Assembly: GCA_902783065.1 (NCBI GenBank)
Contig: CACZPV010000335.1
Location: 1 to 10,305 of the forward strand
Source of the DNA: an uncultured Ruminococcus sp.
GTDB lineage: Bacteria; Bacillota; Clostridia; Oscillospirales; Acutalibacteraceae
Length of the DNA stretch: 10,305 bases
Direction: 5' to 3'
The notes under the pieces were generated by a model. It had not been told where the DNA came from. It did not search any database and saw nothing but the letters and a program-made list of their open reading frames with translations. The first letter of the stretch is position 1; each line of letters starts with the position of its first letter. Shown here piece after piece: positions 4,969-10,305 of this stretch. A program made the position numbers and the translations under genes.

Positions 4969-7900
4969 AAGCTAAAAACATTAGAAGTTCAGGGATTTAA
5001 AACCTTTCCTGATAAAACAAAACTGAATTTTACGGAAGGAATCACAGCAGTTGTCGGTCCTAACGGCAGCGGAAAAAGCAATATCAGTGATGCTATACGC
5101 TGGGTGCTGGGAGAACAATCGGCAAAGGCTCTGCGATGCTCAAAAATGGAAGATGTTGTTTTCAACGGAACCCAACAGCGTAAAAAAACAGGTTATGCAC
5201 AGGTGACTCTTTCTTTTGACAATACGGACAGAACACTGCAGTTTGACGGAGATGATGTTGCAATCACCAGACGATATTACCGTTCCGGAAACAGCGAATA
5301 CCTTATCAACAACACCGCCGTAAGATTGCAGGATATCCATGAACTATTTATGGATACAGGTCTTGGCCGTGACGGATATTCTATGATCGGTCAGGGTAAG
5401 ATAGACAGTATTGTTGCCACAAAGGGCGAGGACAGACGAGAAATTTTTGAGGAAGCAGCCGGCATTTCCAAATTCCGCTATAAAAAAGCCGATGCAGAAA
5501 GACGTCTGGACAGAACAGAGGAAAATCTTGTCAGGCTGCGGGATATTATGACCGAACTGGAAGGACGGGTGGAGCCGCTTCGTATTCAGTCGGAAAAGGC
5601 TAAGTCATATCTTGAATATGCAGAGGAGAAAAAGGGACTGGAAATTGCTCTTTGGTTAAAAACGCTGGATAAATCTGCCGCAGCTGTCAGGGAGCAGGAA
5701 GACAAGCTTGCCGTTGCTAATGCACAGTATCGTGATACGGAAGCTGCTCTTGAAGAAATACAAAAAGAAAGTGAAGAAATATATGCAAAGCAGAACGGCT
5801 TTATTGCGAAAACAGAAGAACTGCGTAAACTGATATCGGAAAATGATGAGCAGGCAGCTGAAAAGCGCTCGCAGGCAGCCGTACTGAAAAGCGATATTCG
5901 TCACAATGAAGAAACAGCGGAAAGAGTCAGAGCAGAAATCAAATCTTATGCCGATTCTGGAAAAGAACTGAAAGAAAGTATCATCCGGAAAAATGAAGAA
6001 ATTGCACTGCTTAAAGCTGAAAAGCAATCCCATATGGACGAGCAGAGGGAGTATACCGATGAACTGCTTCGTCTGAAAACGGGTGAAACTGATTCCGCTG
6101 ATCAGCTGGCAGAAATCAATGCGGCTCTTGCTGCACTAAGCTCAAAGGCATCTGATGCAAAAATCAGCTTTATGACTTCAAGCAGTGCTATAAGTGAACT
6201 GACCGAGCGAAGCAAAGTTGTTGAAAATACGGTCAAAGCAAAACGTTCACAGATTGAAACACTTGAAAATATTATCTCTGATTATGCGGAAATGGTAAAT
6301 GACTGCGAACAAAATATCAATAAATTTATTTCAGAGCAAACTGCGGCTCAGGAACAGATCAGCATACAAAGAAAAAAATGTGAGGAATTTAAGACTAAAA
6401 TCGAAAAACTGCGGCTTTCATCACAGCAGCTTTCCGGAAAGGCAAAAATGCTTGAGGATCTTGAAAAAAATCTTGAAGGTTTTACTCATAGCGTAAAGAT
6501 TATAATGCGTGAAGCCAAAAAAGGTAACCTGACAGGTATTCATGGTCCCGTATCAAGAGTGATTAAGACTCCTTCTGAATACAGTACGGCTGTTGAAATC
6601 GCTCTCGGTGCAGCAATGCAGAATATTGTGACTTCCAATGATACGGACGCAAAAAATGCAATAGCTTATCTGAAACGCAGTGACGGTGGACGTGCAACAT
6701 TCCTTCCGATGTCAACTATCAAGGGCAGGATTCTCAGTGAAAGCGGTCTGCATGACTGTGAAGGGTTTGTGGGTATAGCAGCAGAGCTTTGTTCCTGTGA
6801 AGATTGTTACAAAGGAATCCTTAATAATCTTCTTGGACGTATTGTGGTTGCCGAAAATCTTGATAAAGCTGTGAATATTGCCAGACAATATTCATATCGG
6901 TTCCGTGTGGTGACACTGGATGGTCAGGTGGTTAATGCCGGAGGTTCTTTGACGGGTGGTTCGCTGTCGAAAAACACCGGACTTCTCGGCAGAGCAGGCG
7001 AAATTGAAAAACTCAAAAAACAGTCACAGGAAACTATGCAGCGTGTTGAAAAAGGCGAAGAACTTCTCAAAAAGGAGCTTGAAACGCTTGAAATGCTGAC
7101 AAACGGCATGGATGCGCTTAATGATAAACTGAATATTGCCAGAGGAGATAAAATCAAGCTTGAGGCGGAAATAAGAAGCCGTAATACAGAACTTGAAAAC
7201 ACAAGACAGGCATTGAAAGAAAGCAAATCTGAACGGGAAAATTCTGTCAGAAAATTAGAAGAACTGACTGCTCAGATGGAAGCAGCACGTAAGGAATTGG
7301 ATCAGTACCGTGGGGAAATTTCTGAAAATGAGGAAAAAGCAAAAGAACTGACAGGTTCAAAGGACGAATTGGTTAAAAAACGTGAAGAATTGAGTGAAAA
7401 GCTTCAGGAAATCCGTCTTAAAATTCTGAATACAGAAAATGCAATCCATGCTGCGGAAAAAGAAATAGAGAATGCAGATGAACGCATAATCAATGCAGAC
7501 GAGCATATACGTCAGGGTGAACAGGAAATTATAATGCTGAGTCAGAAAAACAGAGAGCTTAGTATGCAATCTGAAAAACTGGAGGCACTGGCGAAAGCAA
7601 TGACATCTCAGGCAGAAGGCATGCGTGAGGAGATTTCCGGTCTTGCAAGCGAGCGCATGAATCTGGATAATCGGAATGCACAGCTCAGACGGGAAGAACG
7701 TGAGCGTACAAATGAACGTGAAAAGGTCAGCGGAGAACTGGCAAGGCTGGAGGAAAGACGTCAGAATCTGCAAAAGAATTATGACGATATTACATCCAAG
7801 CTGTGGGAAGAATATGAACTGACTAAGAGAGAAGCCGAAAAGATTGCTGTGCCGGTACAGGATCAGGGCAAGGCACAAAGACGGCTTTCTGAATTGAAAC

Positions 7901-8538
7901 AAAAAATCAAATCTCTTGGAAACATTAACGTAGCCGCAATTGAAGAATATAAGGAAGTCAGTGAACGTTATCAGTTTATGAGCGTACAAATAGGAGATGT
8001 GGAAAAATCCAAATCTGAATTGCTGCATCTGATAAATGATCTGACAAAGCAAATGCGGGAAATTTTCATAGACAGATTCAATTTGATTAATAAAAATTTC
8101 TCGGAAACTTTTGTTGAATTGTTCGGAGGCGGAAAAGCATCTTTGTCACTGTCTGATCCGGAAAATGTTCTTACAACCGGTGTTGATATTTCTGTAGAAC
8201 CTCCGGGTAAGATTGTATCACATATCGAACTGCTCTCGGGCGGCGAAAAAGCATTGGTTGCGATTGCACTTTATTTCGCTATCATGAAGGTGCGTCCCGC
8301 ACCGTTCTGTGTGATGGATGAGATCGAAGCAGCACTGGATGATGTGAATGTTTATCGTTTTGCCGAATATTTGCGCAGAATGAATGATAAAACACAATTT
8401 ATCTGTATTACGCACAGACGAGGCATGATGGAAGAAGCTGATGTGCTGTATGGTGTAACTATGCAGGACAGAGGTATTTCCAAAATGCTGGAACTTAAGG
8501 TCAGCGAGATAGAACAAAAACTGGGTATGAAGGCATGA
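4966..8538 (+). CDS. smc: Chromosome partition protein Smc
   Basis: Smc is the ATPase subunit of the bacterial condensin complex. With ScpA and ScpB it compacts and helps separate the chromosome by extruding DNA loops. The 1190 residues match the full family length. The N-terminal head has Walker A GPNGSGKSN at 31-39, Arg57 at the R-loop position, and a Q-loop in YSMIGQGKID (138-147). A long charged coiled coil leads to the hinge at about 524-667, which ends with GGSLTGGS. A second coiled coil returns to the C-terminal head, with the ABC signature LLSGGEK at 1089-1095, Walker B ending in Asp1118-Glu1119, and a D-loop ALDD at 1123-1126. All ATPase motifs look intact. The gene starts at TTG and is followed after 29 bp by ftsY, its usual neighbour. 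scpA and scpB are not in the window. Confidence 0.98.
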   Translation: MKLKTLEVQGFKTFPDKTKLNFTEGITAVVGPNGSGKSNISDAIRWVLGEQSAKALRCSKMEDVVFNGTQQRKKTGYAQVTLSFDNTDRTLQFDGDDVAITRRYYRSGNSEYLINNTAVRLQDIHELFMDTGLGRDGYSMIGQGKIDSIVATKGEDRREIFEEAAGISKFRYKKADAERRLDRTEENLVRLRDIMTELEGRVEPLRIQSEKAKSYLEYAEEKKGLEIALWLKTLDKSAAAVREQEDKLAVANAQYRDTEAALEEIQKESEEIYAKQNGFIAKTEELRKLISENDEQAAEKRSQAAVLKSDIRHNEETAERVRAEIKSYADSGKELKESIIRKNEEIALLKAEKQSHMDEQREYTDELLRLKTGETDSADQLAEINAALAALSSKASDAKISFMTSSSAISELTERSKVVENTVKAKRSQIETLENIISDYAEMVNDCEQNINKFISEQTAAQEQISIQRKKCEEFKTKIEKLRLSSQQLSGKAKMLEDLEKNLEGFTHSVKIIMREAKKGNLTGIHGPVSRVIKTPSEYSTAVEIALGAAMQNIVTSNDTDAKNAIAYLKRSDGGRATFLPMSTIKGRILSESGLHDCEGFVGIAAELCSCEDCYKGILNNLLGRIVVAENLDKAVNIARQYSYRFRVVTLDGQVVNAGGSLTGGSLSKNTGLLGRAGEIEKLKKQSQETMQRVEKGEELLKKELETLEMLTNGMDALNDKLNIARGDKIKLEAEIRSRNTELENTRQALKESKSERENSVRKLEELTAQMEAARKELDQYRGEISENEEKAKELTGSKDELVKKREELSEKLQEIRLKILNTENAIHAAEKEIENADERIINADEHIRQGEQEIIMLSQKNRELSMQSEKLEALAKAMTSQAEGMREEISGLASERMNLDNRNAQLRREERERTNEREKVSGELARLEERRQNLQKNYDDITSKLWEEYELTKREAEKIAVPVQDQGKAQRRLSELKQKIKSLGNINVAAIEEYKEVSERYQFMSVQIGDVEKSKSELLHLINDLTKQMREIFIDRFNLINKNFSETFVELFGGGKASLSLSDPENVLTTGVDISVEPPGKIVSHIELLSGGEKALVAIALYFAIMKVRPAPFCVMDEIEAALDDVNVYRFAEYLRRMNDKTQFICITHRRGMMEEADVLYGVTMQDRGISKMLELKVSEIEQKLGMKA

Positions 8539-8551
8539 TTGACCGGCAATT

Positions 8552-8570
8552 AAGGAGGAATGTATGAATG
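8552..8570 (+). promoter_or_regulatory. ftsY ribosome binding site with three staggered ATG codons
   Basis: AAGGAGG (8552-8558) is a near-perfect Shine-Dalgarno sequence. Three ATG codons follow, one in each frame, at 8560, 8564 and 8568. The one at 8568 is nine bases from the site and opens FtsY. The one at 8564 would encode only MNGFF before a TGA at 8579, and the one at 8560 is too close to the site and soon reaches a stop. Confidence 0.7.
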
Positions 8571-9869
8571 GGTTTTTTTGAGAAAATCAAAGAAGGTCTG
8601 AAAAAAACAAGAGATGCGCTTTTCGGCAGAATTGACAAGATGCTGAAATCGTTTACCAAAATTGATGATGAACTGTTTGAAGAACTGGAAGAACTGCTTG
8701 TAATGGGCGATGTTGGTATGTACACTGCCGAAAAGATATGTGACGAGCTGCGTAAAAGAGTAAAGGAAGAAGGTATTACCAATCCCCAGGAAATCAGAAG
8801 ATTGCTGGAGGAAGTTGTTACCGATATGCTGCTTGGCGGGCAGGAACTGGATGTCAGTACAAAACCCTCGGTTATTCTTGTTATCGGTGTAAACGGCGTG
8901 GGAAAAACTACTACGATCGGCAAGCTTGCTGCGAAATTCGTTCGTGAGGGCAAGCGTGTTACGTTGGCAGCTGCGGATACTTTCCGTGCGGCTGCAATAG
9001 ATCAGCTTGAAATCTGGGCGGAACGTTCCGGAGCAGATATTATTAAGCAGAATGAAGGTTCCGATCCGGCTGCAGTTGTATTTGATGCTATTTCCTCGGC
9101 AAAAGCGAGAGGAAGCGACATTATCATTGCAGATACAGCAGGACGTCTGCATAATAAAAAGAACCTTATGGGTGAACTTGCTAAAATTAATCGTATTATA
9201 GATCGTGAACTGCCGGGTGCGGCAAAAGAAGTACTGCTTGTTCTTGATGCCACAACAGGTCAGAATGCCGTTAATCAGACCAAGGAATTTCGTACTGCTG
9301 CCGGTATTACCGGCATTGTGCTGACAAAACTTGACGGTACAGCAAAGGGCGGCGTAGTACTTGCAATCAAAGAAGAATTGGATGTTCCTGTTAAATTTAT
9401 CGGTGTTGGTGAACAGATTGACGACTTGCAGCCGTTTGTACCGGAAGATTTTGCTAAAGCACTCTTTGCAGATGAAGCATCCATTGAGGAAGCAGCAAGT
9501 GCTGAGGAAGAAGCTGACAAATCAGCATTGGAGGCAGAAAAAGCAGAAGAATCTTCCGGAATAGAAACACAACCGGAAGAAGATATTTATAAACCTGCGA
9601 CAGCCGATATATGGGCACAAATCGACGCAGAAGCAGAAGCGGAAAAACAGGCGCTTGCCCAAGATGAGGAAACGCTGAAGAAAAACCAGATTGAAGAAGA
9701 AAAAGCAAAAGAAGAAGCCGAAAAAGAAAGACAAAGAAAGCGTGAAGAACGCAAAAACAGAGCAAAAAAACGCAACTGGAGTACGGATACATCATCTGCG
9801 GCAGAATCGCAGTCTGATGAAGATGATGAATGGCTGAAATCGTGGAGAGAAGGAAATGATTTTTCGTGA
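8568..9869 (+). CDS. ftsY: Signal recognition particle receptor FtsY with a C-terminal charged extension
   Basis: FtsY is the membrane-associated SRP GTPase that docks ribosome-nascent chain-Ffh complexes to the Sec translocon. The protein has 433 residues. It opens with an amphipathic helix (MGFFEKIKEGLKKTRDALFG) that in relatives binds lipid, then the N domain to about residue 95. The G domain shows G1 GVNGVGKTTT at 107-116, DTFR at 137-140, DTAGR at 189-193, TKLDG at 253-257 and GVGEQIDDLQPF at 279-290. Normal FtsY ends about ten residues after this motif, at about 301. Here roughly 132 further residues follow: an acidic Glu/Ala-rich stretch (302-342), a highly charged likely helix (353-400) with a basic cluster at 387-402, and a tail with an acidic patch and two tryptophans (422, 426). 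The usual acidic domain of FtsY is N-terminal and is absent here. The gene lies 29 bp after smc. Confidence 0.96.
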   Translation: MGFFEKIKEGLKKTRDALFGRIDKMLKSFTKIDDELFEELEELLVMGDVGMYTAEKICDELRKRVKEEGITNPQEIRRLLEEVVTDMLLGGQELDVSTKPSVILVIGVNGVGKTTTIGKLAAKFVREGKRVTLAAADTFRAAAIDQLEIWAERSGADIIKQNEGSDPAAVVFDAISSAKARGSDIIIADTAGRLHNKKNLMGELAKINRIIDRELPGAAKEVLLVLDATTGQNAVNQTKEFRTAAGITGIVLTKLDGTAKGGVVLAIKEELDVPVKFIGVGEQIDDLQPFVPEDFAKALFADEASIEEAASAEEEADKSALEAEKAEESSGIETQPEEDIYKPATADIWAQIDAEAEAEKQALAQDEETLKKNQIEEEKAKEEAEKERQRKREERKNRAKKRNWSTDTSSAAESQSDEDDEWLKSWREGNDFS

Positions 9870-9940
9870 TGTGTATTCTCTGAAACTGACATACAGTATT
9901 TTCTGACTGCTGTTCAAACGATATATTCTATATTCGCATA

Positions 9941-9970
9941 TTGTCAAAATGGGAATCTTCAGTCAATAAT
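9941..9970 (+). promoter_or_regulatory. Possible promoter for the rdgB-type gene
   Basis: TTGTCA (9941-9946, one mismatch) and AATAAT (9965-9970, one mismatch) are 18 bp apart, in the 126-bp gap after ftsY. The surrounding sequence is AT-rich, so chance matches are likely. No convincing terminator is seen after ftsY, and read-through from the smc-ftsY transcript is also possible. Confidence 0.4.
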
Positions 9971-9995
9971 ATATTAAGAAAAGAAGTGACTAACT

Positions 9996-10305
9996 ATGAA
10001 TTTTGTAATTGCATCAAAAAATAAAAATAAAGCAGAAGAACTGGAACGAATCCTGAGACCGCTTGGGATAAGCGTCAAAACAGCGGCAGAGCTTGGTATC
10101 TCATTGGATGATGTAGATGAAACCGGTCAGACTTTTAAGGAAAATGCAGAACTTAAAGCAGATGCCGCACTTAAAAAAACAGGTTTGCCTTCTATTGCTG
10201 ATGACTCAGGTCTGATGGTAGATGCACTCGGCGGCAGACCAGGAGTGTTTTCTGCCCGCTATGCCGATACGGATGAAGATAAGATAAATAAACTGATCGG
10301 AGAAC
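9996..10305 (+). CDS. rdgB: RdgB/HAM1-type XTP/dITP diphosphatase (3' partial)
   Basis: The family hydrolyses non-canonical purine nucleotides (XTP, dITP, ITP) to monophosphates and pyrophosphate, keeping them out of DNA and RNA. Residues 1-103 are present and the gene runs off the window. The nucleotide-binding start ASKNKNKAEE is at 6-15, TGQTFKENAELKA at 43-55, and the signature ADDSGLMVDALGGRPGVFSARYA at 68-90. Asp70 corresponds to the general base Asp69 of the Escherichia coli enzyme. The ATG at 9996 gives the standard N-terminus, and the upstream AGAAGTGA (9982-9989) is a moderate ribosome binding site. About half of the usual length of about 200 residues is missing. It may continue the ftsY transcript or have its own promoter. 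Confidence 0.93.
   Translation, partial: MNFVIASKNKNKAEELERILRPLGISVKTAAELGISLDDVDETGQTFKENAELKADAALKKTGLPSIADDSGLMVDALGGRPGVFSARYADTDEDKINKLIGE

Noticed and set aside
9471..9869. A separate gene or a frameshifted fusion at the end of ftsY
   Set aside because: The frame is continuous from the GTPase core, and no ribosome binding site with a start codon opens a distinct domain, so a genuine extension is the simpler reading.
9870..9930. Terminator after ftsY
   Set aside because: Only 4-5 bp AT-rich inverted repeats are present, and none has a convincing stem followed by a T-run.

Overview
The window is a housekeeping stretch, apparently from a low- to mid-GC anaerobic Firmicute. Clostridia of the Ruminococcaceae/Oscillospiraceae type fit best. 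This rests on the folate-dependent TrmFO rather than a SAM-dependent TrmA, on the plsX–rnc–radical SAM–smc–ftsY gene order, and on strong AGGAGG-type ribosome binding sites. The genus is inferred, not proven. All genes are on the plus strand and none is visibly broken.

Layout. Bases 3-275 hold the 3' end of a gene for a surface protein with a Ser-rich linker, one membrane helix and a basic tail. Bases 276-734 are non-coding. They contain a 21-bp nested hairpin (309-358), a small second hairpin, one copy of a 16-nt repeat, a strong intrinsic terminator (442-486), a good extended -10 promoter (596-624) and a leader of about 100 nt. Then follow trmFO (735-2024), plsX (2102-3112), rnc (3109-3783), an unnamed radical SAM gene (3893-4894), smc (4966-8538), ftsY (8568-9869) and the 5' part of an rdgB-type nucleotide pyrophosphatase gene (9996 to the window end).

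How the genes relate. trmFO makes m5U54 in tRNA. PlsX makes acyl-phosphate for phospholipid synthesis. RNase III processes double-stranded RNA. Smc compacts the chromosome and FtsY is the SRP receptor. RdgB cleans the nucleotide pool. From plsX to ftsY the genes are tightly spaced (a 4-bp overlap, then gaps of 109, 71 and 29 bp) and no strong internal terminator is visible, so at least part of this run is probably co-transcribed. rdgB has a possible promoter of its own.

What stands out. FtsY carries its charged region as a C-terminal extension of about 130 residues, not at the usual N-terminal position. The radical SAM protein is Elp3-like but ends without an acetyltransferase domain and has a KH-like tail motif. 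No acpP lies between plsX and rnc. A 16-nt sequence is shared exactly by the two intergenic regions flanking trmFO. I saw no CRISPR array, insertion sequence, tRNA, rRNA or prophage gene, and no convincing new multi-gene system.
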